Positions 46,669 to 56,699 of a DNA stretch of 64,000 bases are shown one piece after another. Each line of letters begins with the position of its first letter. Positions within the stretch are counted from its first letter, which is position 1. A program made the position numbers and the translations under genes. Under the pieces are notes generated by a model. It worked only from the letters and a program-made list of their open reading frames with translations. It was not told the origin of the DNA and ran no database searches. The DNA comes from Rathayibacter sp. VKM Ac-2760 (GTDB lineage: Bacteria > Actinomycetota > Actinomycetes > Actinomycetales > Microbacteriaceae): assembly GCF_009834185.1 (NCBI RefSeq), contig NZ_CP047173.1, positions 4,216,001 through 4,280,000 of the forward strand, read 5' to 3'.

Positions 46669-47960
46669 CGGACCTCCCCGGAGATGATCGTGGCGAGGGC
46701 GGTCCCCTCGCCGGCTTCGACGACGGCGGCGAGCACGTCGTCCGAAGAAGAACCCGAGACGCCCAGCACCGCGAGATCCGCGAGCGCCCCCGGCACCAGC
46801 GTGCCGAACGACTCCGCCGCCCCCATCGCCACGGCCCCGCCGAGAGTGGCCGCCGCCAGCAGCCGCGCGTGCAGGTCCCGCCCCGCGTACCCCCGCGCGC
46901 GCGCGATCCGGTGCAGCTCGGCCACGTCTCCGAGCAGATCGAGCGACGGCGTCGACGACAGCGAGTCCGTCCCGACCGCGATCGCGTTCCCCTCGCGCAG
47001 ATAGTCGGCGACCGGCGCCTCGTCCAGCCCGATCACCGCGTTCGAGCGCGGACACAGCGCGACGGAGGTGCCCGTGCGGCGCAGCGTCGCGCGATCGTCC
47101 GCGTCCACGTAGATCCCGTGCGCGATGTGCACGTCGTCGCCGAGCGCGCCGATCGTCTCGGCGTACGCCACCGGCCGCAGCGCGCTCCCGCCGTTGCGCA
47201 GCAGGTGGAAGCCGTCGTAGCCCCAGCGACGCCACTGCTCCGCCAGGTCGCCGCGGCCGTGCATCGTGTACTCCGCCTCCCAGGCCGACTCGGCCAGGTG
47301 CAGGTGCCGGCGCACGCCGAGCTCCTGCGAGAGCCCGGTCAGGTCGCTGAGCACCGGGGTGTCCAGCGAGTACGGCGCGTGCGGCGAAAGGCCGATCCGG
47401 GTGACGCCGGAGGTGCGCACCAGCTCCGCGGTGATCGCGCGTCCGCTGCCGCGCCAGTCGTCCTCGAGGAGGCTCATCAGCTCCCAGTAGGCGATCCCGT
47501 GCACGCGGCCGTCCTCGAGCACCCGGAGAGCGTCGAGGTCGGTGACGATGTCGGCGATGGCCGTCGTCCCGGTCGAGACCGCGATCTCGAGCCCGGCCGC
47601 GGCGGAGGCGCCCCAGTCGTGCGGCTGCTCGTAGACCTCCTGGAACGCGCGCGACCAGTCCTCGAAGCCGGAGTACCGGCCCCGGCCGACCGCGGCCATG
47701 CAGGTGTACTGCAGGTGCGAGTGCGCGTTGACGAGCCCCGGCACGATCGCTCCCGGCCACTCCCGCACCGCGGGCGACTGGTCCCGGAGCGCGCCGAGCA
47801 CCGCGTCGCGCGGCCCGACGGCGACGATCCGCTCGCCGCGCATCGCCACCGCCCCGTCGCGCACCGGCTCGCCCGCGACCGGCAGCAGCCACGGCGCGCT
47901 GTGCACGACGACGGGCGCGGTCACGGGCGCGCTCACGACACCGCTCACGACCCCGCTCAC
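46650..47960 (-). CDS. COG0402-type amidohydrolase (nucleoside/SAH-type deaminase candidate)
   Basis: Metal-dependent deaminase of about 436 aa related to MTA/SAH deaminase, chlorohydrolase and guanine deaminase. The metal and catalytic motifs are complete: PGLVNAHSHLQYT, LSPHAPYSLD, RRHLHLAESAWE, HIAHGIYVD and AVGTDSLSSTPS. Several in-frame GTGs lie at the start; the one at 47960 overlaps the ECF-T stop (GTGA). Its position next to an adenosylhomocysteinase-like enzyme and an ECF importer suggests deamination of an imported S-adenosyl thioether or related purine. The substrate is inferred. Confidence 0.82.
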   Translation of the reverse strand: MSGVVSGVVSAPVTAPVVVHSAPWLLPVAGEPVRDGAVAMRGERIVAVGPRDAVLGALRDQSPAVREWPGAIVPGLVNAHSHLQYTCMAAVGRGRYSGFEDWSRAFQEVYEQPHDWGASAAAGLEIAVSTGTTAIADIVTDLDALRVLEDGRVHGIAYWELMSLLEDDWRGSGRAITAELVRTSGVTRIGLSPHAPYSLDTPVLSDLTGLSQELGVRRHLHLAESAWEAEYTMHGRGDLAEQWRRWGYDGFHLLRNGGSALRPVAYAETIGALGDDVHIAHGIYVDADDRATLRRTGTSVALCPRSNAVIGLDEAPVADYLREGNAIAVGTDSLSSTPSLDLLGDVAELHRIARARGYAGRDLHARLLAAATLGGAVAMGAAESFGTLVPGALADLAVLGVSGSSSDDVLAAVVEAGEGTALATIISGEVRWQAQI

Positions 47961-48781
47961 GGGATCCACGCCGACGGCATCAGTCCCGAGAGACTCGCCG
48001 TGCTCGCCGCGACGGCCAGCAGCACCGCGGCCCCCGTCACCGCCCAGTCGACCGGCGTGTACCGGATCTCCCGCAGCCAGGTGCGCTTGTGCGTGCCGAA
48101 GCCGCGCAGGTCGAGGGCGTCCACCGTGTCCTCGGCGTCCACGAACGAGGTGATGGTGACGGGCACCATCAGCGGCGCGATCTCGCGGAGCCGCCGGATC
48201 GGGTTGCGGGTCGCCGAGCGCTCGTAGCCGCGCAGGCGCTGCGCCGCCGCCGTCTCGGTCAGGTTCGAGGCCGCGCTGGGCAGGAACTTGAAGGTGAGGT
48301 CGATGCCGTAGGCGAAGCGGGCGGGCAGGCCGAGGCGCGCGAACGCGACCGCGAGATCGCCCGGACGGATCGCGAAGGCGAGCGGGAAGCCGACCGCGAC
48401 CAGCGCGAGGAAGCGCAGCAGCAGGTTGACCGCGTACGAGACCGCTCCCTCCGTGATCGCGAGGCCCACGACCGGCACCGTGAACAGCGTCGACCCGGAG
48501 TCGGGCTCGCCGCTCGACGTCGCACCGACGATGAGCCCGTTGATCCCCGCGAAGACGACGACGAACACGGCCACGACGGCCCAGTTCGAGCGCACCTCGC
48601 GGAACGGGATCCGCGCGCTGAAGTAGTAGACCAGCGCGATGACCGTGAGCACGGCCATCCAGCGCAGGTCACGCACCTGACTGGCGGCGATGACGGACAT
48701 CACCGGCACCAGGATCAGCACGCGCGGATCCCGGCGGCCGAGGAAGGAGTCCCCGCCGAGATAGCGAGGCGAGACCTCCAT
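47957..48781 (-). CDS. ecfT: ECF transporter T component (EcfT)
   Basis: Transmembrane coupling subunit of an energy-coupling factor importer (274 aa). It has several hydrophobic segments and the two coupling helices with small-residue-Arg-Gly signatures: AAAQRLRGYERSATRNPIRR and VDALDLRGFGTHKRTWL, which contact the ATPases. ATG 48781 is 13 nt from the S-component stop. Together with the S component and the fused ATPase it makes a complete, dedicated (group I) ECF system. Confidence 0.88.
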   Translation of the reverse strand: MEVSPRYLGGDSFLGRRDPRVLILVPVMSVIAASQVRDLRWMAVLTVIALVYYFSARIPFREVRSNWAVVAVFVVVFAGINGLIVGATSSGEPDSGSTLFTVPVVGLAITEGAVSYAVNLLLRFLALVAVGFPLAFAIRPGDLAVAFARLGLPARFAYGIDLTFKFLPSAASNLTETAAAQRLRGYERSATRNPIRRLREIAPLMVPVTITSFVDAEDTVDALDLRGFGTHKRTWLREIRYTPVDWAVTGAAVLLAVAASTASLSGLMPSAWIP

Positions 48782-48793
48782 CTCGGGCGCCCG

Positions 48794-49356
48794 TCAGCGT
48801 CCGGCGAGGTTCTGCAGCGGCTTCCAGACCCGGTCGAGCACGGGCACCAGGATCACCGCGGTGATGCCGGTCGCGAGGATCGCCAGGAGGTAGGAGCCGA
48901 AGAACCAGTACTGGAAGGTCTGGCCGAGGAACAGGAAGTCGGTGGCGGTGAAGAGCAGTCCGACGACGACCGCGGCGACCGCGATGGCGGCGGCCCAGAC
49001 GAGCTGGCGGCCGGTGGTGCGCGGCTCCTTGGCGTAGTAGCCGATCAGTCCGGCGAGCAGGCCGACGAGGCCGTTCGCGATGCTCCAGTTCCAGTAGGTG
49101 AGGAAGCCGTAGCCCATGATCTGGTCGACGATCGCGTTGCCGACGGCGCCGGTGAAGAAGCCGGCGACCGGCCCGAAGCGCAGGCCGACGAAGGGGATGA
49201 TCGCGATCGCCGGGCGGATCGAGATCATCGTCCCCGGGATCACGAAGCTCAGGGCGCCGAGCGCCCCGTAGAGGGCGGCGCCGACGGCGCCGAAGACGAT
49301 CGTGCGGGAGGAGACGGCCCAGGGGCCGGTCTTCGCCTTGGTGGAGGTGGTGGCGG

Positions 49357-49360
<4 letters not shown>
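48794..49360 (-). CDS. ECF transporter S component, unknown substrate
   Basis: Substrate-capture subunit of 188 aa with about six hydrophobic segments (IVFGAVGAALYGALGALSFV; IRPAIAIIPFVGLRFGPVAG; VIDQ-like loop AIVDQIMGYGFLTYWNWSIA). It does not match the vitamin-specific S families I can recognise (BioY, ThiT, RibU), so the ligand must be guessed from context: a nucleoside, thioether or purine processed by the neighbouring enzymes. The GTG at 49360 overlaps the ATPase stop. Confidence 0.82.
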
Positions 49361-51074
<1,714 letters not shown>

Positions 51075-51078
<4 letters not shown>

Positions 51079-52361
51079 GAGCGCGCTCCGTCCCGCTGCG
51101 GAGCGGCCCGGCGGCCGGTCGAGGTCCAGCTGCCGAGGAAGTCCCGCTGGGCGCTGCTCGGCGCGTCGATCCGCAGGCCGAGCGCGTCGAGCTTCGCGCG
51201 CGCGACCCGGTCGTCCACCTCGGGCGGGAGCAGGTGCACGGCCGGCGCGAGGCTCCCCGCCTCCCGCGCGAGCAGGTCGACGGCGGCCACCTGGACGCCG
51301 AAGGACAGGTCCATGATCTCGATCGGGTTCCCCTCACCGGCGGTGCAGTTGATGCAGCCGCCGTCGTCGAGCACGACGATCGAGCGGCCGTGGGGCAGGT
51401 CGAAGCTCTCGAGCGCGTGCCCGATGCTCCGCCGGGTCGCGCCCGCGGCGAGCGCCGCATCGATCGCGATCTCCTGTGCGACGCCGCCCGAGACCGCGAC
51501 GGCCGCGCCGTCCGGCAGAGCGAGCAGGTGCTCCACGTCGATCGTGTGCGCGATGCCGGTCGCCGAGATCAGCAGATCCGCGCTGCCGGCCGCCGACTCG
51601 AGCGCGTCGACGTCGTAGCCGGCGAAGACCGCCTCGAGCGCCCGCACCGGGTCGACCTCCGCGATCGTCACGCGGGCGCCGAGCGCCCGGGCGTGCTGGG
51701 CGACCCCGCGACCGACCGGCCCGAAGCCGGCGACGACCACGTGCGCGCGGTCGAGCGGAGTCGCGAGCAGGTCGAGCATCGTCAGGAGCGTCGACTGCCC
51801 CGTCCCGTGCCGGTTGTCGAAGAGGGTCTTGCAGCGCGCGTCGTTGACGGCGAGGACCGGGATCCGCAGCGCGCCCTCGCGCTCCATCACCCGCAGCGGC
51901 CGCAGCCCGCTGGTGGTCTCCTCCGTCGCCCCGCGCAGCGTCTCGAAGACCGCCGGCCGGTCGGTGTGCGCGAGCCGGGTGACCGACGAGCCGTCATCGA
52001 CCAGGATGTCCGGTCGCCGGTCGAGCAGCCCGAGCGCGAACAACCGGTCGTCGGCGGCGCTCGCGTCCGAGCGGGCGAAGACCGCGATCCCCGCGTGCTG
52101 CAGCGCCGCGGCGGTGTCGTCGTGGGTGTTGGAGGCGCCGCACATCACGCTGACATCGGCGCCGGCCGCCGCCAGCTCGAGCGCGAGCGTCGCCGTCTTC
52201 GGCTCGAGCACGAGCACCAGCCCGATCCGCAGGCCGCGCACACTGCCGCTCTCGCGCAGCTGCCCGGCGATCCCGCGGGTGACCGGCATGAACCGCCCGG
52301 CCCAGTCGATCTTGTCCTGCCCCTGCCGCCAGAGCGAGGCGTCCCGGATCGACCCGGTCAT
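51075..52361 (-). CDS. Adenosylhomocysteinase-like enzyme with altered substrate pocket
   Basis: SAHH-family protein of 428 aa. Core catalytic features are kept: Asp122-Asp123 (LVDDGSS), Glu147-Glu148 (ATEETTSG), Lys178 and Asp182 (NDARCKTLFDN) and the NAD Rossmann loop VVAGFGPVGRGVA. Several conserved residues differ: the His of LHLE is Val51 (VLVLEPKTA), the GHFD-type loop is SGGVAQE, and GHPxEVM is GNPIEIMDLSF (Asn345). It therefore probably cleaves a related S-nucleosyl thioether, for example an inosyl or other derivative, rather than being housekeeping SAHH. Overlaps both neighbours by 4 nt. Confidence 0.8.
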
Positions 52362-53035
52362 CGGAGCAGCTCCAGCGCCAGGGCGCGGTCGGCTCGGTCG
52401 TGCAGGCCGTCCGGCGAGGGGTCGTGCTCCTGCGCGGCGTCGACCGCGGCCGCGAAGCGCGCGGACAACTGCTCGCGGGTGCGGCGGGCCGACCCGTCGG
52501 CGACGTCGCGCGCCACGAGGAGGAAGAGCTCGCGTCCGGCGCCGGTCACCCGCGCGATCCCGGGGCGACCCGAGGACGGGTCGGTGACCGCAGCCACCGC
52601 CGGCCGGTCCTGCTCCGACGCGTCGACGAGGAGGAGCGGCCCGCCGCCTCCGAGCAGCGCAGGTCCCACGGGCTCCGCGAGCTCACCGGTCGCGAGCGCG
52701 ATCGTCGCGTCGCGCAGGTCCGCCGACTCCGCCGTCGCCACGGTCAGCCCGAGCTGCGCCAGCTCGACCAGCGCCACCGGGTCGTCGCCGACCACGACTA
52801 CGCGCGCGCCCATCGCGGCAGTCCTGGTCGCCAGCTCCGCGGCGAGCGGCCCCGTGCCGAGCACCGCGACGCGCGTGTGTGCGAACGAGAGATTGGACGC
52901 CGCGGCCACCGCGCGGAGCACGGCCTGCGCCCACGCCGTGCGGCCCAGCGCTCGGACGACGCGCGAGTCGCCCGAGGCGTCGGCCGTCGGCGCGGCCGGC
53001 GCCGGTCGGCGCAGCGGAGTGAGGGTGTCGTGCAT
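52358..53035 (-). CDS. Rossmann-fold protein resembling the NAD domain of SAHH
   Basis: A 225-aa protein with one nucleotide-binding fold: ASNLSFAHTRVAVLGTGPLA followed by ELATRTAAMGARVVVVGDDP, centred near residue 60. The two-domain SAHH catalytic part is absent, so it looks like a stand-alone or decayed NAD-binding domain. A His/Asp-rich C-terminal helix region follows. ATG 53035 has CTGGAG upstream. It is the first gene of the operon and overlaps the SAHH-like gene (ATGA), so the two probably interact. Function unknown. Confidence 0.65.
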   Translation of the reverse strand: MHDTLTPLRRPAPAAPTADASGDSRVVRALGRTAWAQAVLRAVAAASNLSFAHTRVAVLGTGPLAAELATRTAAMGARVVVVGDDPVALVELAQLGLTVATAESADLRDATIALATGELAEPVGPALLGGGGPLLLVDASEQDRPAVAAVTDPSSGRPGIARVTGAGRELFLLVARDVADGSARRTREQLSARFAAAVDAAQEHDPSPDGLHDRADRALALELLR

Positions 53036-53113
53036 GACGCTCCAGAGGAGTCGGCGGCACCGGAGGGACGGCGCGGAGGGCGGGGCGATGCAGTGGTCCG
53101 GGCGGACCCGGTT

Positions 53114-53142
53114 CTAAGCGGTTAGCGCGACCATAGTCGCGC
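53114..53142. promoter_or_regulatory. Two abutting palindromes in the divergent ECF-operon/LacI region
   Basis: CTAAGCGGTTAG (53114-53125) has CTAA/TTAG arms around a central CG, the usual LacI-family layout. It abuts GCGCGACCATAGTCGCGC (53125-53142), a perfect 7-bp inverted repeat. They lie about 80-107 bp upstream of the operon's first ATG and are probably bound by the divergent LacI regulator. The region 53036-53321 also contains an AT-rich patch (TTTATTACGCCCATGTGAAA) that may carry the promoter. Confidence 0.5.
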
Positions 53143-53250
53143 CTCGTTTCCCCCACCCGCTCGTTTATTACGCCCATGTGAAACATTCCGCCCGCGCCCC
53201 CGCCGACCGAGCAGCCCGCCCCCTCCCGACCGACCAGCCCGTCCCCTCTT

Positions 53251-53292
53251 CGCTGATCGAGTAGCCCGCGCAGCGGGCGTATCGAGATCCCC
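53251..53292. repeat. Left half of the palindromic element
   Basis: CGCTGATCGAGTAGCCCGCG...CGGGCGTATCGAGATCCCC, a complete left hairpin without a right half, 30 bp before the LacI start. Degenerate remnants (CCGACCGACCAGCCCG) lie just upstream. Confidence 0.75.
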
Positions 53293-53321
53293 TCCACACC
53301 CCCGCCCCCTAGGCTGACCGG

Positions 53322-54302
53322 ATGTCAGCCCGCCCCCGGCGCCCCACCCTCGCCGACGTGGCGCGCTCGGCCGGCACCTCCGCGACGGTCGTCAGCTACG
53401 TCGTCAACAACGGCCCGCGCCCCGTCTCCCCCGAGCTCCGCGCCCGCGTTGAGACCGCCATCACCGAGCTCGGCTTCCGCCGCAACTCCCTCGCGGAGGC
53501 GCTCAGCGTCGGCCGCTCGAACCTCGTCGGCCTGCTCGTCCCCGACTCCTCGAACGCCTTCTTCGGCGAGCTGGCGCGCGAGATCGAGCACGAGGCCCGC
53601 CGCCGCTCGCTGCTGACCCTCCTCGGCAACACCGAGTACGACCCGGAGGTGGAGCGCGGCTACGAGCGCACCTTCGCCGACCTCCGCACGGCCGGCATCC
53701 TCCTCATCACGATCGATCCCGCCAGCACCGCCGACACCGCCCCGCGCGTCTTCCTGCACTCCGCCGCCCCCACCGACGCCGAGCCGAGCGTCGTCTTCGA
53801 CGACCAGCAGGGCGTCCGGGCCGCTGTCGAGCACCTGCTCGCCCACGGCCTCGACGACGTGCACTGCGTCACCGGCCCCGACGACTTCGGCCCCTCGGGC
53901 CTCCGCGCCCGCTACTGGGCGGAGGCGATCGGAGGCGCCGCCGGCCGCCTGCACCGCGTCCCGATGGACCGTGTCTCGGCCGAGGCCGCCCTCCGCACCA
54001 TCCTGCGCGCCGAGCGCCCGCGCGCCGTCTTCGCCACCACCGACGAGCACGCCCTCGCCCTCCTCCGCGCCGCGTCGCAGGAGGGGATCCACGTCCCGGC
54101 CGACCTCGCGATCGTCGGCTTCGACGGCATCCGCGAGGCGCTCCTCGGCGGCGTCCGCGTCACGACCGTCGCCGTCCCCGTCCGCGAGATGGCCCGCATC
54201 GCCTTCGAGCTGCTCGACGAGACCCTGGCCGACGCCCCCGTCCGCCACGTCGTCCTCCCGACGACCCTCGTCCTCGGCGAAACCTGCGGCTGCACCCCTT
54301 GA
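53322..54302 (+). CDS. LacI-family transcriptional regulator, probable controller of the ECF operon
   Basis: Repressor of 326 aa with an HTH and hinge (PTLADVARSAGTSATVVSYV; FRRNSLAEALSVGRSNLVGL) and the ligand-binding core (LLVPDSSNAFFGELAREIE; RAVFATTDEHALALLRAAS; LAIVGFDGIREALL). Its inducer-binding loops suit a small ligand such as a sugar or purine. A TAGGCT box ends 6 nt before the ATG, suggesting leaderless transcription. It is divergent from the ECF/SAHH-like operon, with operator-like palindromes between. Confidence 0.88.
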   Translation: MSARPRRPTLADVARSAGTSATVVSYVVNNGPRPVSPELRARVETAITELGFRRNSLAEALSVGRSNLVGLLVPDSSNAFFGELAREIEHEARRRSLLTLLGNTEYDPEVERGYERTFADLRTAGILLITIDPASTADTAPRVFLHSAAPTDAEPSVVFDDQQGVRAAVEHLLAHGLDDVHCVTGPDDFGPSGLRARYWAEAIGGAAGRLHRVPMDRVSAEAALRTILRAERPRAVFATTDEHALALLRAASQEGIHVPADLAIVGFDGIREALLGGVRVTTVAVPVREMARIAFELLDETLADAPVRHVVLPTTLVLGETCGCTP

Positions 54303-54313
54303 CCCTGACCGCG

Positions 54314-54468
54314 CCTGCTGGTCGAGCAGCCCCACTCCCTACTGGTCGAGTAGCCCCGCAGGGGCGTATCGAGACCCACCGTCCCCAACACGGCTGAGTC
54401 CGCAGACCAGCCTTCCGACAACGGGTGGATCTCGATACGCCCGCTCCACGGGCTACTCGATCAGCATG
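54314..54468. repeat. Compound palindromic element, full copy plus a truncated left end
   Basis: The truncated end CTGCTGGTCGAGCAGCCCC (54315) precedes the full copy at 54339-54468 (CTACTGGTCGAGTAGCCCCG...GGCTACTCGATCAGCATG). It lies between the convergent LacI and oxidoreductase genes. The gene-free stretch 54303-54741 holds this, the inverted repeat at 54599 and a half element at 54685. Confidence 0.85.
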
Positions 54469-54598
54469 GGGCGCGCTCGACAGTTCGGATCTGCAGACCA
54501 CGGCACTCGATCCGGACGCAGAACATCAGCCAGGAGTCACTCTCAGCACCCCTCGGCGACGACACGCGTCCTCGGCTGACGTACTGACGCCGCCGACC

Positions 54599-54671
54599 CG
54601 CACAACATCAGCTGAGACAGGGGTCCCTCCGCTGACAGCGGAGGCCGGGTGCTCTCAGCTGATGTTGCGCG
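54599..54671. repeat. Nested inverted repeat (73 bp)
   Basis: Outer arms CGCACAACATCAGCTGAGA (54599-54617) and TCTCAGCTGATGTTGCGCG (54653-54671) match at 18 of 19 positions. Inside is a perfect 8-bp hairpin CCTCCGCT-GAC-AGCGGAGG (54626-54644). The outer arm resembles CGCACAACGTCAGCTG at 1268. Confidence 0.75.
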
Positions 54672-54684
54672 CGGAGCACCCCGC

Positions 54685-54725
54685 AATGCCGGTCGAGTAG
54701 CCGCACCAGCGGCGTATCGAGACCC
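54685..54725. repeat. Left half of the palindromic element
   Basis: AATGCCGGTCGAGTAGCCGC...CGGCGTATCGAGACCC, left hairpin only, 17 bp downstream of the oxidoreductase stop (minus strand). Confidence 0.7.
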
Positions 54726-54741
54726 GCCCCGCCCAGCGCCC

Positions 54742-55614
54742 TCAGCCGATCGCCGCCAGTCGCCCCACGACTCCCTCGCCCAGCCGCGCCACGTACCCCT
54801 CCGGGTCCGGCCCCTGCGGTGCGAGCTCGACCAGCGAGATCCCGAGCGCCGCGTACTCCTCCATCGCCCGCACGAACCCGTCCGGGTCGCCGACCGGGTC
54901 GCCGCCCCCGATGATCGTCTTCGTGATCGAGTCGTAGTCGCGCCCCAGCTCGTCGCAGTGCCGCCGCAGCACGTCGAGCTTGTGCGCGACCCCCTCCGCC
55001 CCGATCGCGAACAGGTTGCACGCGTCGCCGTACTCCGCGACCAGCCGCAGCGTCTTCTTCTCGCCGCTGCCTCCGATCAGGATCGGCGGCCCCGGCTTCT
55101 GGATCGGCTCCGGGTGGTTCAATGTCTCGGCCAGCTGGAAGTGCTTCCCCGTGTACGGCCCGTCGTCCTCGCTCCACATCTGCCTGCAGATCTGCAGCGT
55201 CTCCTCGAGCCGCTCGAACCGCTCCTTCAGCGCCGGGTACGGCACCCCGAGCCCGAGGTGCTCCCGCTCGTACCAGGCCGCGCCGATCCCGAGCATCGCC
55301 CGCCCGCCCGACAGCACGTCGAGCGTCGTCACGATCTTCGCGAGCAGCCCCGGGTGCCGGTACGTCACACCCGTCACGAGCAGCCCCAACCGCAGCCGCT
55401 CCGTCCGCCCCGCGACGAACCCCAGCGAGGTGTAGCCCTCGAGCATCGGATCCTCGCTCGTCGCGAACTGCTCCATCTGGAAGTAGTGGTCCATCAGCGT
55501 GAACCACTCGCAGCCGATGTCCTCCGCCGTCCGCGCCGTGGCCCCGAGGATCGGCGCGATCCCGGCACTGCCCCCCGGCAGCGTGAAGTTCATGAAATGA
55601 ATGCCGACCTGCAT
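54742..55614 (-). CDS. LLM-class F420-dependent oxidoreductase
   Basis: Luciferase-like TIM-barrel oxidoreductase of 290 aa. The N terminus MQVGIHFMNFTLPGG, the segment LLVTGVTYRHPGLLAKIVTT, LDVLSGGRAMLGIGAAWYER and PGPPILIGGSGEKKTLRLVA place it in the actinobacterial F420-dependent branch. F420 use is inferred from the family and the substrate is unknown. ATG 55614 follows CAGGAG. It is a monocistronic gene divergent from the DUF433-like regulator. Confidence 0.85.
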   Translation of the reverse strand: MQVGIHFMNFTLPGGSAGIAPILGATARTAEDIGCEWFTLMDHYFQMEQFATSEDPMLEGYTSLGFVAGRTERLRLGLLVTGVTYRHPGLLAKIVTTLDVLSGGRAMLGIGAAWYEREHLGLGVPYPALKERFERLEETLQICRQMWSEDDGPYTGKHFQLAETLNHPEPIQKPGPPILIGGSGEKKTLRLVAEYGDACNLFAIGAEGVAHKLDVLRRHCDELGRDYDSITKTIIGGGDPVGDPDGFVRAMEEYAALGISLVELAPQGPDPEGYVARLGEGVVGRLAAIG

Positions 55615-55809
55615 GGTGCGCTCCTGACGTCCGTGAGCATCGCGACGGCGTCCGGGACCCTAGCCCCTGCCTCGCTGCCCTTCTCCGATGACAACTCCGT
55701 GCGAGCCTCGCACGCGCTCGCAGGAAACCGACACTCGTCGCGGGGACTCCCATCGATCCCGCGGTCGGAGCGCGCCACCGGTCCACCGTCGACACCACAG
55801 CACGACCCT

Positions 55810-55823
55810 GTTTGCATGCAAAC
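55810..55823. promoter_or_regulatory. Perfect palindrome spanning a start codon
   Basis: GTTTGCATGCAAAC is a perfect 14-bp palindrome whose centre contains the ATG (55816-55818) of the next gene. It is a likely autoregulatory binding site for the HTH-containing product; bound protein would block initiation. Confidence 0.5.
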
Positions 55824-56493
55824 AGCACCCGTCACCGACCCCGCCCACACGGTGCCGATCTACACGCAGGGCGAGGCGGCCCGGATCATCCAGGCACCAC
55901 CGACCTCCTTCACCCGCTGGGCGCGCGGGCACCGGTTCAAGCAACGCCGGCAGGGCGCCTGGGGTCACAGCGCGCCGCTGCTCACCGGCGTGCGGGACGG
56001 CCGGGGCATCACCGTTCCCTTCAACGCCTTGGCGGAGGGCTTCATCATCGAGTCCTTCCGTCGTGCCGGCCTCCCGATCACCCGGATCAGGCCGGCGATC
56101 GACGTCCTCCGCCAGGAGATCGGTCTCGAGAACGCGCTTCTCAGCCGGCGCCTGATGACCGACGGCGCCGAGATCCTGATCGCGAACGGCGAGGACCACC
56201 TGGTCGTCGCCCAGAACCACCAGGGCGTCTTCCGCGAGGTGGTGACCGAGTACCTCCGGAGCATCAACTACGAGGACGGCTATGTCAGCGTCATCCACCT
56301 CCCCACCTACGAGGTCGTCGACGTCGTCGTCGACCCCCGCCGGAACGCCGGCCAGCCCACCATCGAGCGGCTGGGCGTGCGCGTCGACGACGTGCTCAGC
56401 AGGGTCCGCGCCGGCGAGGCCCTCGCCGAGGTCGCCGACGACTTCGGACTCGAGCCCCGCGAGCTTCGGTCGCTGATCGTCCAGGCGGCCTGA
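55816..56493 (+). CDS. DUF433-type antitoxin-like protein with N-terminal HTH, orphan
   Basis: A 225-aa protein. The N terminus resembles a MerR-like helix-turn-helix (IYTQGEAARIIQAPPTSFTR) and the C terminus carries DUF433 (QPTIERLGVRVDDVLSRVRA, then GEALAEVADDFGLEPRELRS), as in VapB-like antitoxins. Those usually sit next to a DUF5615/PIN-like toxin gene, but none is found within 200 bp on either side. The start codon lies in a perfect palindrome and has no ribosome site. It may be an orphan antitoxin or a stand-alone regulator. Confidence 0.75.
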   Translation: MQTAPVTDPAHTVPIYTQGEAARIIQAPPTSFTRWARGHRFKQRRQGAWGHSAPLLTGVRDGRGITVPFNALAEGFIIESFRRAGLPITRIRPAIDVLRQEIGLENALLSRRLMTDGAEILIANGEDHLVVAQNHQGVFREVVTEYLRSINYEDGYVSVIHLPTYEVVDVVVDPRRNAGQPTIERLGVRVDDVLSRVRAGEALAEVADDFGLEPRELRSLIVQAA

Positions 56494-56699
56494 CGTGACC
56501 TCGCCCACCTGACGCACGACGACTCCGGTGCCGCGTCACAGTCCGAAGAAAAGGCCCCTCCCATGTGAGCATCGCGGAGAGGCTTGGGAGGGGGTCGATT
56601 GCTCCGATCCTCCACGACTCATGCCCCGGATCGACTCTGTCGCGGGATGTCAGCGCGGCAGGAGAACTGCGTCCGTCGTGTCGATCTTCGACGCGTCCA

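Noticed and set aside
46325..47892. Long alternative minus-strand frames over the cupin and amidohydrolase genes
   Set aside because: Out-of-frame, Arg/Ala-rich translations; the annotated frames carry complete metal motifs.
53036..53200. SAH riboswitch upstream of the SAHH-like operon
   Set aside because: I looked for an SAH-type aptamer in the leader but saw only simple palindromes and a GGTCC/GGACC hairpin, no convincing conserved core.
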